From Microbacterium rhizomatis (GTDB taxonomy: Bacteria; Actinomycetota; Actinomycetes; Actinomycetales; Microbacteriaceae), in contig NZ_VYSA01000002.1 of NCBI RefSeq assembly GCF_008710745.1, forward strand, positions 1,149,819 through 1,213,818: a stretch of DNA of 64,000 bases, read 5' to 3'. The notes under the pieces were generated by a model. It saw only the letters and a list, made by a program, of their open reading frames with translations. It had not been told where the DNA came from and did not search any database. The translations under genes and the position numbers were made by a program. How positions within the stretch are numbered: position 1 is the stretch's first letter; every line of letters begins with the position of its first letter. Shown piece after piece: positions 8,595-17,001 of the stretch.

Positions 8595-9719
8595 CTACCG
8601 TCGCCCCGAGTGACCTTCTGGGAGAGTCCGGACAACGGAAGCCGCGATCTGTAGGACCCTTTCCACAGACTCATGCTCGCCAACGGATATACGCACCCCG
8701 TCGCCCGCGAATGGCCGCACGATCAGGCCCTCCTCGTCGAATGCTTCGGCGACCGCTGTCGCCTGGTCGCCTGCGGCCAGCCACACGAAGTTGCCCTGCG
8801 CGTCGGGCACACGCCAGCCGATCTCACGCAGCCCCTCCGCCAACCGGTCGCGACGCTCCGCGATGACGCGCACGCGCTCGAGCAGCTCCGACTCCGCGGT
8901 GAGGCTCGCGAGCGCCGCTTCCTCGGCCTGCGCCGTGACCGACAGCGGGATGCTGGTGGTCCGCGCCGCATCGAGGATCCGGCGGTGCCCGATCGCATAC
9001 CCGATGCGGAGCCCGGCAAGCCCGAACGCCTTGGAGAACGTGCGGAGCGCCACGACATTGTCGTGACCCGAGGTGCCGAGCACCCGCATCCCGTCCACCG
9101 CGTCGGGAGCGGTTACGAACTCCGCGTAGGCCTCGTCGAGGACCACCAGCACGTCGCGCGGGACGGCGGCGAGGAACTGCTCGAACTCGGCGTGGGTGAC
9201 GATCGGGCCGGTGGGGTTGTTCGGACTGCACACGATGATCACGCGCGTGCGATCGGTGACGGCGGCGGCCATGGCGGGGAGGTCGTGGCGCGCGTCGGCA
9301 TCGAGGGGCACCTCGACGGGTACCGCTCCGGCGACGAGGGCGAGCCCGGGGTAGGCCTCGAACGATCTCCAGGCGTAGATCACCTCGTCGCCGGGGCCCG
9401 CCGCGGCGAGGATGAGCTGCGCCAGGATCGACACGCTGCCCGCGCCGATATGGACTTCGTCGGGAGACACGCCGAATCGTGCACCGAGGCGCTGACGGAG
9501 GCGGCCGGCCGTGGCATCCGGGTACCGGTTCACGGCCGCCGCGCTCTGGAGGGCGATGAGCACGCTCGGGAGCGGATCGAACGGGTTCTCGTTGCTCGAC
9601 AGCTTGTACGAATCCGACCCGGCCTGCTTGCCCTGGCGATAGGGCGGCAGCGCGGCGATCTCCGGGCGGATGCGTACGGGAGCATCGGGGAGAGAAGAGC
9701 GGTCTGGCGAGTCGGTCAC
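8595..9719 (-). CDS. HisC/Pat-type aminotransferase
   Basis: A 374-residue class I/II PLP aminotransferase. The cofactor lysine lies in [16 protein letters not shown], and SPNNPTG and the R(I)SVG C-terminal arginine motif are present. Start is GTG 9719. The family covers histidinol-phosphate aminotransferase (HisC) and the related aromatic aminotransferase Pat. It stands nine bases ahead of the E1alpha gene and far from other his genes in this window, so an amino-acid-to-2-oxo-acid role feeding the dehydrogenase is plausible. True HisC activity cannot be excluded, so I give no symbol. Confidence 0.85.
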   Translation of the reverse strand: MTDSPDRSSLPDAPVRIRPEIAALPPYRQGKQAGSDSYKLSSNENPFDPLPSVLIALQSAAAVNRYPDATAGRLRQRLGARFGVSPDEVHIGAGSVSILAQLILAAAGPGDEVIYAWRSFEAYPGLALVAGAVPVEVPLDADARHDLPAMAAAVTDRTRVIIVCSPNNPTGPIVTHAEFEQFLAAVPRDVLVVLDEAYAEFVTAPDAVDGMRVLGTSGHDNVVALRTFSKAFGLAGLRIGYAIGHRRILDAARTTSIPLSVTAQAEEAALASLTAESELLERVRVIAERRDRLAEGLREIGWRVPDAQGNFVWLAAGDQATAVAEAFDEEGLIVRPFAGDGVRISVGEHESVERVLQIAASVVRTLPEGHSGRR

Positions 9720-9764
9720 CCGCCCGAGTCTACGAGCGACCGGCCTGGACTTCTTGATGCGTCG

Positions 9765-9799
9765 TTGATACTGAACTGGTATCTCGGTATCATTCTGGT
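9765..9799 (+). promoter_or_regulatory. promoter/operator of the toxin-antitoxin pair
   Basis: TTGATA (9765-9770) and TATCAT (9788-9793) are spaced by 17 bp, close to the sigma-A consensus. The +1 would be at or next to ATG 9800, giving a leaderless mRNA. The same stretch contains the inverted pair GATAC/GGTATC (9767-9783) and a further GGTATC (9786-9791). These short repeats are natural half-sites for a ribbon-helix-helix antitoxin that represses its own promoter. Confidence 0.65.
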
Positions 9800-10006
9800 A
9801 TGGCTATGACTCTTCGCCTTCCCCCCGAGCTCGACGCGCAGCTCGACGCCCTCGCGGCATCGAGGCACACCTCCAAGCACGCCCTTCTCATCGAGGCGGC
9901 CGACAGGTTCGTCTCCGGGCAGTCCAAGACGGATCGTGTCCTCTCTGCGGTCGACGAGGTGGGGGACCGCTATTCCGACGCCCTGACGCGCCTCGAGGAC
10001 GCCTGA
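9800..10006 (+). CDS. ribbon-helix-helix antitoxin
   Basis: A 68-residue protein with an N-terminal ribbon-helix-helix fold: the beta strand [10 protein letters not shown] is followed by two helices ([26 protein letters not shown]), the typical Arc/MetJ/CopG pattern. The remaining charged C-terminal tail would wrap and neutralise the toxin. It stands directly ahead of a Doc-type toxin, one base apart. It probably both inhibits the toxin and represses the operon through the GGTATC repeats. No Shine-Dalgarno sequence is visible, in line with a leaderless message. Doc toxins are more often paired with Phd-type antitoxins. Confidence 0.85.
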   Translation: MAMTLRLPPELDAQLDALAASRHTSKHALLIEAADRFVSGQSKTDRVLSAVDEVGDRYSDALTRLEDA

Positions 10007-10007
10007 G

Positions 10008-10394
10008 TTGGCGGAGGCGATCGACTACATCGAACCGGAGCAGGCTCATGCGGTCATCGACCGCCTCGGTTTCCAGGTCCGCGACGAAGGTCTGCTCCAG
10101 TCCGCCCTCGCACGAGCCTCGGCCGGCATGTTCGGTCAGGACGCCTACGAGACGCTCGAGCTCAAGGCGGCGGCGATGTTCTCGTCGCTCGCCCAGAACC
10201 ACTCGCTCTTCGATGGCAACAAGCGACTCTCGCTGTACCTGACCTTCGCGTTCCTGAGGATAAACGGATACCGAGTCACCTTCACGAACGACGAAGCCTT
10301 CGATCTCGTGCTCGATGTGGCACAGAGCAAGATCGATCTCGACCGCATCGCCGAATTGATCCGTGATCATCTCGGCCCCCGCGTGGCAGACTGA
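10008..10394 (+). CDS. doc: Doc-family (Fic fold) toxin
   Basis: A 128-residue Fic/Doc protein with the active-site motif HSLFDGNKR (about residues 64-72), matching HxFx(D/E)(A/G)NKR of Doc. Known Doc toxins phosphorylate EF-Tu and stop translation. All motif residues are present, so the toxin looks intact. The start is TTG 10008, one base after the antitoxin TGA. A rare start codon and weak ribosome-binding site would keep toxin below antitoxin. The protein lacks the inhibitory helix of larger Fic enzymes, so control depends on the antitoxin. Confidence 0.88.
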   Translation: MAEAIDYIEPEQAHAVIDRLGFQVRDEGLLQSALARASAGMFGQDAYETLELKAAAMFSSLAQNHSLFDGNKRLSLYLTFAFLRINGYRVTFTNDEAFDLVLDVAQSKIDLDRIAELIRDHLGPRVAD

Positions 10395-10401
10395 CCTCAC
10401 T

Positions 10402-10794
10402 ATGGGCTTCCTCATCCGCGTCGTCGTCAACGCATTCGCGATCTGGGTCGTGACCCTGATCCCCGCGCTCCAGGTCTCGGTCATCGCCTTCCCCCCGGGC
10501 GAGACGCTCCAGCTCGTGCTCACGCTGCTGATCGTGGCGGCGATCTTCGCCCTCGTGAACACGATCATCGGCACTGTGATCAAGATCCTCGCCTTCCCGC
10601 TCTACATCCTCACGCTCGGGCTGATCTCGCTGATCATCAACGCGTTCCTCCTCTGGCTCACCGCCTGGATCACGGGCTTCTGGAACTGGGGCCTGCGGGT
10701 CGAGGACTTCTGGTGGGGCGTGATCGCGGCGATCATCATCTCTTTCATCAACTGGATCTTCGGCCTCATCCTCCGCCCCCGCCGGAGGGACTGA
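10402..10794 (+). CDS. phage holin family 4TM membrane protein
   Basis: A 130-residue hydrophobic protein with four membrane segments, the layout of the Phage_holin_4_2 / YvlD-type family. These are common chromosomal proteins of unknown role and not evidence for a prophage. ATG 10402 begins the first membrane helix (MGFLIRVVVNAFAIW); the upstream extension is polar and overlaps the toxin gene. Its 3' end overlaps the 3' end of the convergent hydrolase gene by 29 bp. The protein ends in a basic RPRRRD tail, predicted cytoplasmic. Confidence 0.82.
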   Translation: MGFLIRVVVNAFAIWVVTLIPALQVSVIAFPPGETLQLVLTLLIVAAIFALVNTIIGTVIKILAFPLYILTLGLISLIINAFLLWLTAWITGFWNWGLRVEDFWWGVIAAIIISFINWIFGLILRPRRRD

Positions 10795-12106
10795 GCGTCC
10801 GCGCGGAGTACTCGACGACGTCGACGGATGCCGCGTCGCCGAGCTCGTCGAACAGCTCGCGCACCTGCGCCATCCGCGGATCGGCCGACTCGTCCAGCAT
10901 CCGCGCCGTCTCGGTGTAGCCGGCTATGCCGTGTGCGGGGAGAGTCACGTCGTGCGCGCCGAGCGCGGGATCGGCGACCCGCTCGGCGACGAAGCTGCCC
11001 GGTGCCCCCACCCCCTGCGCGTGCCCTCCGCCCTCGAGGAACGCGACGGGATCGTCGGAGTGCCGCAGCGAGACGCTGAGGGTGCGATCCCCCACATCGG
11101 CCTCGACGGGTGAACCGAACGACACGAGCGTCCGCGTGTCGTATTCCCCCTCGAGCGCGAGGTGGGCGGTGATCATGGCACCCTGCGAGTGCCCGAAGGC
11201 GTGCACGACGTCCCCAGGCTGTGCCCCGGCCTCACGCAGGGCCGCCACTGTCGCCTCGTAGGACGCGGATCCGTGCCCGGTGTAGAGCTCGAGGTTCGAA
11301 TTCATGTCGAACGGATCACGGGCGTCCGGGCCGATCGCGCGCGTGCCGCTGACGTAGACGGCGAACTGCTTCGAACCGTCGGTCATCGTGTAGCGCTCGA
11401 CCCGCACCCTCGCCGCGCTCTGGCCACCCGGGATGCGGCCGGCCGCCTCGGCGAGTGTCGCAGGAGCCGTGCCCGCGGTCGGCGGGGCGAGCGCGGTCAC
11501 CCGCGCGTGGCCGAGCCCCGGGCTCAGGCGTGCCGTCGCCGGAAGCGTGCCTGCTCCGGTCGCGGCGATGCCCAGCCCGAGCACGAAGGTCGCCCCCGGC
11601 ACGAACGGCGCCCCGCTGAACGCATGGAGCGGCCACGCGCCCATGCCCTGCACGGCGAGCTGCGCTGGCCACGCCAGGCGCCAGCCGGTTTCGCGAATGG
11701 TCGCTGTCGTTGCTGCCCAGGGGTACGCGTCGCTCAGGGCGGCGAGCCGCTCGGAGATCTCGGATTCGCGCAAACGGGCGAGCGGGCCGCCCGCAGAGTG
11801 CTCGAATGCGGCGGCGGCGCGCAGCTCCACGATCTCATAGACCGCGGCGGCGAACCGCAGCTGCGCGCCGAAGGAACGTGCGGCGGAGGACGCCGCATCC
11901 ACCCGGCCGGCGAGCGCGTGAGCGGTGTACCCACTGTCGTAGGCGACCGGGGCGATGTCGGCGAGCAGCACGACCACTGATCGCACCAGGTCTTCGATAC
12001 CCGCGAGTTCACCGCCGATGCGCTCGCACCGATCGGCGGCGGCGCGCAGCGACTCGGGGTCGACGGCGACCACCCCTCCGCTTCGGATGTCGAGTTCATC
12101 GCTCAC
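10766..12106 (-). CDS. alpha/beta hydrolase with N-terminal helical (WXG-like) region
   Basis: A 446-residue protein. The first ~135 residues are an Ala-rich helical region resembling WXG100/DUF-type coiled segments. A hydrophobic stretch follows near residues 150-190, then an alpha/beta hydrolase half with the nucleophile elbow FGHSQGAMITAH and a likely catalytic His near AHDVTLPAHGIAGY. The family is DUF1023-like. GTG 12106 overlaps the stop of the small upstream gene as GTGA, so the two are coupled. There is no signal peptide; the ESX-like N-terminus might allow secretion with its partner, but no ESX genes are in the window. Substrate unknown. Confidence 0.78.
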   Translation of the reverse strand: MSDELDIRSGGVVAVDPESLRAAADRCERIGGELAGIEDLVRSVVVLLADIAPVAYDSGYTAHALAGRVDAASSAARSFGAQLRFAAAVYEIVELRAAAAFEHSAGGPLARLRESEISERLAALSDAYPWAATTATIRETGWRLAWPAQLAVQGMGAWPLHAFSGAPFVPGATFVLGLGIAATGAGTLPATARLSPGLGHARVTALAPPTAGTAPATLAEAAGRIPGGQSAARVRVERYTMTDGSKQFAVYVSGTRAIGPDARDPFDMNSNLELYTGHGSASYEATVAALREAGAQPGDVVHAFGHSQGAMITAHLALEGEYDTRTLVSFGSPVEADVGDRTLSVSLRHSDDPVAFLEGGGHAQGVGAPGSFVAERVADPALGAHDVTLPAHGIAGYTETARMLDESADPRMAQVRELFDELGDAASVDVVEYSARTLSPSGGGGG

Positions 12107-12399
12107 ACGCCCGCCCACCACGCCGCGGCGAGCGCCCGGCCTCGTGCGATGCCCACATCATCGTCCAGCAGCCGCGCGGTGTCGATGAGCGCATCGAGGT
12201 CGCCGCGCCAGCCGGCCGCGCGGCGATGGAAGAGTCGGGCCGAGGCTGTCTGCCAATCGGTCGCAGCCAGGAGATCGGACGCCTCCGAGCGGATGGCGAC
12301 GAGCCGATCGACGACCTCAGCCAGGGTGCGGCTCGCGAGCTCCAGCGTGCTGAGGGTATGGACGACTTCGAGCGGATATCGCGGCTGGACGGACATCAT
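12103..12399 (-). CDS. small helical protein, WXG100-like partner of the hydrolase
   Basis: About 98 residues from ATG 12399 (ATG 12396 is equally possible). It is almost entirely alpha-helical by composition: a first helix (LEVVHTLSTLELASRTL), a turn with DWQTASARLFHRRAAGW, then a second helix. A Trp at the turn and a hydrophobic/Ala heptad pattern recall WXG100 proteins, although the exact WxG triplet is absent. Its 3' end overlaps the start of the hydrolase gene by four bases. I do not recognise a specific family; a two-protein hydrolase/chaperone or secretion-partner unit is a guess. Confidence 0.6.
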   Translation of the reverse strand: MMSVQPRYPLEVVHTLSTLELASRTLAEVVDRLVAIRSEASDLLAATDWQTASARLFHRRAAGWRGDLDALIDTARLLDDDVGIARGRALAAAWWAGV

Positions 12400-12549
12400 C
12401 CCAGCGTGGTGGATCCTCGGGAGCGGCGATGACGATGCGGGATGCCCTGCGGACAACTCGTACCAGAGGGCGCCTGGGGAGGGCGCAACGGGAACGACCC
12501 CGTTCCAGGCGAAGTGCACCGCAACCGGCACACAGACCAGAATGGAGGC

Positions 12550-13056
12550 ATGACTGCGAGCGCCGACGAGCCGTTTCGCGTCGTCTTCGTGTGCACGGGC
12601 AACATCTGCCGCTCACCCATGGCCGACGTCGTGTTCCGTTCGCTCGCGGATGCTGCCGGCCTGCGCGATCGCGTCGCGTCCACGAGCGCGGGCACGGGCG
12701 ACTGGCACGTGGGCGAGCGCGCCGACCAGCGCACGCTGGAAGCGCTCGAGCGGCGCGGTTACGACGGGAGCCGGCATCGGGCTCGGCAGTTCACCCACGC
12801 CGACTTCGGCCGGAGCGACCTGGTGGTGGCGCTGGACCGCAGCCACGAGCGGATCCTTTCGGGCTGGGCGCGCAACGAGGGCGACGCCGACAAGATCGCG
12901 CTGCTGATGTCGTTCGACCCGGCCGCTCCCACCCTCGACGTGCCCGACCCGTACTATGCCGGGCCGGGAATGTTCGATGACGTGCTCGGTATGATCGAGA
13001 GTGCGAGCCGGTCGCTCTTCCGGCAGCTCGAACCCGCGATCCGCTCGACGACCTGA
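12550..13056 (+). CDS. low-molecular-weight protein tyrosine phosphatase
   Basis: A 168-residue LMW-PTP. The P-loop near the N-terminus is VCTGNICRSP (CX5R), with the essential Cys and Arg intact. The acid loop is DPYYAGPGMF, supplying the general-acid Asp. It would dephosphorylate protein tyrosines or, in some relatives, arginines. ATG 12550 follows AATGGAGGC, a good ribosome-binding site. It is divergent from the small helical gene and ends 44 bp before purB, so it may be co-transcribed with purB. Confidence 0.93.
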   Translation: MTASADEPFRVVFVCTGNICRSPMADVVFRSLADAAGLRDRVASTSAGTGDWHVGERADQRTLEALERRGYDGSRHRARQFTHADFGRSDLVVALDRSHERILSGWARNEGDADKIALLMSFDPAAPTLDVPDPYYAGPGMFDDVLGMIESASRSLFRQLEPAIRSTT

Positions 13057-13099
13057 CCCGCCCGGTCGGCCGGCCCTGCAGGTCCACGACGGGAGCCTC

Positions 13100-14479
13100 G
13101 TGCCCACTCTTGCCCCCCAGCCCCTCAGCCCTCTGGACGGCCGCTACCGCGCGGCCGTCGCCGACCTCGGCGACTACCTCTCCGAAGCGGGCCTGAACCG
13201 CGCGCGCGTCGAGGTCGAGGTCGAGTGGCTCATCGCCCTCACCGACCGCTCCCTGTTCGGGACGAGCCCCCTCAGCGACGCGGAGAAAGAGCGCCTGCGT
13301 GCGGTCTACCGTGACTTCGGGCAGGCCGAGATCGCGTGGCTCGCCGAGAAGGAGGCGGTCACGCGCCACGACGTCAAGGCCGTCGAGTATCTCGTTCGCG
13401 ACCGCCTGTCGGCACTCGGGCTCGACGCGATCGCGGAGCTCACGCACTTCGCGGCGACGAGCGAAGACATCAACTCCGCCTCGTACGCGCTCACGGTCCA
13501 GCGTGCCGTCACGCTCGTGTGGCTCCCGCGCCTGCGGACAGTCATCGGCACGCTGCGCTCGATCGCCGAAGAGCATCGGGATGCCGCGATGCTGGCCCGC
13601 ACCCACGGCCAGCCGGCGACCCCCACGACCATGGGCAAAGAGATCGCGGTGTTCGCGCACCGCCTCGAGCGCGTCGCGGCGCAGGTCGAGGCATCCGAGT
13701 ACCTGGCGAAGTTCTCGGGTGCGACCGGAACCTGGTCGGCGCACCTGGCGGCCGAGCCCGACGTCGACTGGCCCGCGCTGACGCGCGCCTTCATCGAGGG
13801 GCTGGGTATCGGGTTCAACCCGGTCACGACGCAGATCGAGTCGCACGACTGGCAGGTCGAGCTGTACGACCGCATCCGGCATGCCGGCGGCATCCTCCAC
13901 AATCTCGCGACCGACGTCTGGACCTACATCTCGCTCGGGTACTTCTCGCAGATCCCCGTCGCCGGCGCCACCGGGTCATCGACCATGCCGCACAAGATCA
14001 ACCCGATCCGGTTCGAGAACGCCGAGGCGAACCTCGAGATCTCGGGCGCCCTGCTCGCCTCGCTGGCGCAGACCCTCGTGACCTCGCGCCTGCAGCGCGA
14101 TCTGACCGACTCGACGACGCAGCGCAACATCGGTGTGGCACTCGGTCACTCGCTGCTCGCGCTCGACAACCTGCAGCTCGGGCTGGGTGAGATCTCGCTC
14201 GCGCAGCCGGTGCTGGATGCAGACCTCGACGCCAATTGGGAAGTGCTCGCCGAGGCGATCCAGACCGTGGTGCGCGCTGAGATCGCTGCGGGTCGGTCGT
14301 CGATCACCGACCCCTATGCGCTGCTGAAGGACCTCACCCGAGGCCGTCGGGTGGGAGCGCCGGAGCTGGCCGAATTCGTGTCGGGCCTCGACATCGGCGA
14401 TGGAGCCAAGGAGCGCCTGCTGGCTCTGACCCCCGCGGGTTACGTCGGGCTCGCGTCGCGGGTGGTCGACTTCCGCTGA
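13100..14479 (+). CDS. purB: adenylosuccinate lyase
   Basis: A 459-residue fumarase/aspartase superfamily enzyme. It cleaves SAICAR and adenylosuccinate, releasing fumarate, in purine synthesis. The signature GSSTMPHKINPIRFEN holds the catalytic serine loop, and the HGQPATPTTMGKE region carries a conserved active-site His. Length and the PLSPLDGRYR N-terminus fit the E. coli-type PurB. I chose GTG 13100; a longer reading upstream overlaps the phosphatase gene. No other pur genes are nearby. Confidence 0.95.
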   Translation: MPTLAPQPLSPLDGRYRAAVADLGDYLSEAGLNRARVEVEVEWLIALTDRSLFGTSPLSDAEKERLRAVYRDFGQAEIAWLAEKEAVTRHDVKAVEYLVRDRLSALGLDAIAELTHFAATSEDINSASYALTVQRAVTLVWLPRLRTVIGTLRSIAEEHRDAAMLARTHGQPATPTTMGKEIAVFAHRLERVAAQVEASEYLAKFSGATGTWSAHLAAEPDVDWPALTRAFIEGLGIGFNPVTTQIESHDWQVELYDRIRHAGGILHNLATDVWTYISLGYFSQIPVAGATGSSTMPHKINPIRFENAEANLEISGALLASLAQTLVTSRLQRDLTDSTTQRNIGVALGHSLLALDNLQLGLGEISLAQPVLDADLDANWEVLAEAIQTVVRAEIAAGRSSITDPYALLKDLTRGRRVGAPELAEFVSGLDIGDGAKERLLALTPAGYVGLASRVVDFR

Positions 14480-14496
14480 CGCGGCGCCGGCCTCGC

Positions 14497-14829
14497 TCAG
14501 GTTCGAGGGTGGGTATCTCCGGATGCCGCGGCATCCGGTTCTTCCTTCTCTTCGTCGAACAGCACAGGGCGATCGATCGTCTTGCGCACCTGTGCCGGAT
14601 CGACCACGAGCAGGAGCAGGGCGACGACGACGAGCACGACGATGAAGGTGACGCCCAGCACGATCAGGGCGACCACAAGCGCACGTTCGGCCTGACCCGG
14701 CTGGCGCTGCTGGAAGAAGCCCATCGAGATGAGCGTGACGATGCCGGCGAACAGCGCGGCCCCGAAAGCCAGCCCGAGCAGCTGCACGGGCTTCATGAGG
14801 TCACGCCGAGTCGGCTTCTCTTCGGTCAC
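14497..14829 (-). CDS. small two-helix membrane protein
   Basis: A 110-residue protein from GTG 14829, which overlaps the stop of the upstream gene as GTGA. Two strongly hydrophobic segments (about residues 14-36 and 50-77) flank a short loop, and the C-terminal 30 residues are polar and acidic (FDEEKEEPDAAAS). I do not recognise a named family. It is translated with the preceding four-to-six helix membrane protein, so the two probably act together. It ends 17 bp from the convergent purB stop. Confidence 0.7.
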   Translation of the reverse strand: MTEEKPTRRDLMKPVQLLGLAFGAALFAGIVTLISMGFFQQRQPGQAERALVVALIVLGVTFIVVLVVVALLLLVVDPAQVRKTIDRPVLFDEEKEEPDAAASGDTHPRT

Positions 14830-15530
14830 GCGACACCTCCTGCTGAGTCGTCGCCGCGCCCGGCAGCGTTCGCGCGGCCGATCGTGGGATCTTCGATCTG
14901 CGCCACCGCGTGCCTGCGGGGTGAGAAGCCGGCGATCGCGAGGTAGACCGCGACGATCGCCGCGTAGCCGCCGAACACGCCGACAGCGATCACGATGCCC
15001 GTGAGGGTGAACGTCTGGCCGGCGGCTTCGATGTGGTAATTCAAGGCGTACTGCGCCGGAATCACGGCCAGGCCGGCCGCGAGCACGAGCGTGATGATCC
15101 CGATGGTGAGCGCGTCGCGGGCCTCGCCGCGGGTCGGCGCATCCGTGTCGGCCTCGCGACGCAACGACCGCAGCGTGCGGGCGCCGACGATCGTCTCGAC
15201 GAGCCCGCTCGCGATCGCCCAGGCGATCACGACCGCGAAGAACATGAGGGTCGACCGCAGCGACGTGACACCGGCGACCATTCCTGCCGCGACGCTGATG
15301 ATGCCCAGGAGCATCGCGGGCCAGCGGGCGCCGCTCGGGTGCACAAGCCACGCGGCGAGGAGGAAGACCAGTCCGGACGCGATCGCGAAACCACTGAAGA
15401 CGGCGAGCCCCAGGCTTCCGGAGTGGTCCGGCGAGAACGTGATCATGACAGCCGCAATCGCTGCGAAGGCGGCGCGCGCGAGCTGCACATGCCGCACCTC
15501 GAAGGTGCGGGGCGCAGAAGCTGATGACAC
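14826..15530 (-). CDS. HdeD/DUF308-like membrane protein
   Basis: A 234-residue polytopic protein with six or more hydrophobic segments, rich in Ala, Gly and Ile, and a polar C-terminal tail. The repeated short helix pairs resemble HdeD/DUF308 proteins. Start is GTG 15530 with AGGAAC upstream; the gene leads a two-gene unit with the small membrane protein. Homologues are sometimes labelled acyl-CoA synthetase, but no adenylation motif is present, so I reject that name. Function unknown. Confidence 0.65.
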   Translation of the reverse strand: MSSASAPRTFEVRHVQLARAAFAAIAAVMITFSPDHSGSLGLAVFSGFAIASGLVFLLAAWLVHPSGARWPAMLLGIISVAAGMVAGVTSLRSTLMFFAVVIAWAIASGLVETIVGARTLRSLRREADTDAPTRGEARDALTIGIITLVLAAGLAVIPAQYALNYHIEAAGQTFTLTGIVIAVGVFGGYAAIVAVYLAIAGFSPRRHAVAQIEDPTIGRANAAGRGDDSAGGVA

Positions 15531-15621
15531 GTGTGTTCCTGTATGAGAAAGGGGGATGGAGCCAGTCTAAGTCGTCGGGTGGGGAGGTCCTGCCGAACGT
15601 CCGAAGGTAGACTCCGGCGCG

Positions 15622-16356
15622 ATGGATCGTGTGCTCAATATCTCGGCCTACCTGTTCACCCCGCTGGATGATCGGGTCGCCCTGCGCACCGTATTGAAGG
15701 GCGATGCCGACGGCCGCAACCTCAAAGGCACCATCCTGCTGGCCGAGGAGGGCATCAACCTCTTCCTCGCCGGCAATCCCGTCGATGTGCGCGGTTTCCT
15801 CGGGCGACTGCGCTCGGACCCCCGGTTCGCCGCGCTCACGACGAAGGAGAGCTGGTCGGACGATCAGCCGTTCCGGCGGATGCTCGTCAAGCTCAAACGC
15901 GAGATCATCCGGATGGACCACCCGACGATTCAGCCCGCCGCCGGCCGCGCGCCCTCCGTCGACGCGCGGACGCTGCGCCGCTGGCTCGACGACGGTCACG
16001 ACGACGACGGCCGGGAGGTCGTCATGCTCGACACGCGCAACGCATTCGAGGTCGAGTACGGCACCTTCCAGAACGCGGTGGATTGGGGCATCACCCGGTT
16101 CACCGAGTTTCCGGATGCCGCGACCGCTCACGCCGCCGAGCTCGAGGGGAAGACGGTCGTGAGCTTCTGCACGGGCGGAATCCGCTGCGAGAAGGCAGCC
16201 ATCTACCTGCGCGAGGCCGGCCATCCCCACGTGCTGCAGCTGGACGGCGGGATCCTGACATATTTCGAAGAAGTCGGGGGCGCACACTTCGACGGCGACT
16301 GCTTCGTCTTCGACGAGCGCGAAGCGCTCGGCGCCGACCTGGTCCCCCGAGCCTGA
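15622..16356 (+). CDS. rhodanese-like protein, TrhO (YceA/UPF0176) family
   Basis: A 244-residue protein with an acylphosphatase-like N-terminal domain ([12 protein letters not shown] to [12 protein letters not shown]) and a rhodanese domain with the active-site loop [10 protein letters not shown]. These are the hallmarks of TrhO, which hydroxylates uridine 34 of certain tRNAs. It is shorter than the E. coli protein (about 350 residues) because the C-terminal Cys-rich extension is absent, as in many actinobacterial relatives. Start ATG 15622. It is transcribed alone, divergent from the DUF308-like gene, and followed by a repeat-rich non-coding region. Confidence 0.85.
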   Translation: MDRVLNISAYLFTPLDDRVALRTVLKGDADGRNLKGTILLAEEGINLFLAGNPVDVRGFLGRLRSDPRFAALTTKESWSDDQPFRRMLVKLKREIIRMDHPTIQPAAGRAPSVDARTLRRWLDDGHDDDGREVVMLDTRNAFEVEYGTFQNAVDWGITRFTEFPDAATAHAAELEGKTVVSFCTGGIRCEKAAIYLREAGHPHVLQLDGGILTYFEEVGGAHFDGDCFVFDEREALGADLVPRA

Positions 16357-16435
16357 CCCGATCGCCCGACCCCGTCGCCGCGCACGCGCGCGCACAACGC
16401 AGGACGCTTTCCCTGCGCGGGCGCCGGTGGCCGCG

Positions 16436-16520
16436 CGCACAACGCAGGACGCTTGCCCCGCGCGGGCGCCGACACGCCGTGCGGGGGCCCCGCGAGCCGC
16501 GATCCGTCCTGCGTTGTGCA
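16436..16520. repeat. 85-bp palindromic element, copy A
   Basis: Ends are near-perfect 15-bp inverted repeats: CGCACAACGCAGGAC at 16436-16450 and its complement at 16506-16520 (14 of 15 match). The interior carries CGACACGCCG at the same offset as in the other copies. A truncated copy of its left 35 bp lies just upstream at 16391-16425, with two mismatches. Confidence 0.85.
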
Positions 16521-16619
16521 CCCGAAATGCGGTCGACGAAAACCGCGCCGGGTCCGGCGCACGGTGTCGAAGCTGCGCGCGTCCTTCAGCGGCATCCGGG
16601 CCGAGTGCGCCACCCCGAC

Positions 16620-16714
16620 GCGAGGACGGGTCCGCGACGCGAGGACAGGTCCGCGACGCGAGGACAGGTCCGCGACGCGAGGACAGGTCCGCGACGCGAG
16701 GACCGGTCCGCGGC
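16620..16714. repeat. 19-bp tandem array, five units
   Basis: Five head-to-tail copies of a 19-bp unit, consensus GCGAGGACAGGTCCGCGAC, start at 16620, 16639, 16658, 16677 and 16696. The three inner units are identical; the first and last differ by one to two bases. The array runs directly into copy B of the 85-bp element. Confidence 0.9.
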
Positions 16715-16715
16715 G

Positions 16716-16800
16716 CGCACAACGCAGGACCCATCACCCTCCGAGACGCCGACACGCCGCGCGCGCCCCGGTCAACGCCGGATCGATCCTGCGTTGTGCA
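16716..16800. repeat. 85-bp palindromic element, copy B
   Basis: The same 15-bp ends (left 16716-16730, right 16786-16800), the same total length of 85 bp and the same internal CGACACGCCG as copy A. The rest of the interior is diverged. It is sandwiched between the two tandem arrays; its right end TGCA merges into the 17-bp array. Confidence 0.85.
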
Positions 16801-16980
16801 CGCAGACGGGGTGCGCACGCAGACGCGTTGTGCACGCAGACGGGGTGCGCACGCAGACGGGATGCGCACGCAGACGGGGTGCGCACGCAGACGGGATGCG
16901 CACGCAGACGGGATGCGCACGCAGACGGGGTGCGCACGCAGACGGAGTGCGCACGCAGACGGGGTGCGCACGCAGACGGG
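16796..16980. repeat. 17-bp tandem array, about eleven units
   Basis: Eight exact-length 17-bp units, consensus GTGCGCACGCAGACGGG, run from 16845 to 16980, alternating G or A at the first base. Three variant units (15, 19 and 15 bp) precede them at 16796-16844. There are no spacers between units, so this is a minisatellite and not a CRISPR. The unit shares GTGCA/GCAGAC with the end of the 85-bp element and may have grown from it by slippage. Confidence 0.9.
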
Positions 16981-17001
16981 TCGGGCGCCGAGGACCGGAC
17001 C

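Larger units (their letters stand above)
16357..17001. other. 645-bp non-coding stretch filled with repeats
   Basis: No open frame here has normal protein composition; the long frames crossing it translate to periodic Arg/His/Thr/Ala strings caused by short tandem repeats. The stretch contains one truncated (16391-16425) and two complete copies of an 85-bp palindromic element, a 19-bp tandem array and a 17-bp tandem array, each listed separately. Confidence 0.85.

Noticed and set aside
10402..10794. Prophage remnant suggested by a holin-family protein
   Set aside because: This four-helix family is a common chromosomal protein and no other phage genes are present.
14826..15530. Acyl-CoA synthetase, a name often attached to homologues
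   Set aside because: The protein is a small polytopic membrane protein with no AMP-binding motif.
14497..16971. An 824-codon leftward reading frame crossing purB-side membrane gene, rhodanese gene and the repeat region
   Set aside because: Only its last 110 codons look like protein; the rest is antisense to the rhodanese gene or is periodic Arg/His/Val/Cys from the 17-bp repeats.
16796..16980. CRISPR-like repeat array
   Set aside because: Units are 17 bp and contiguous, without spacers; no cas genes are present.
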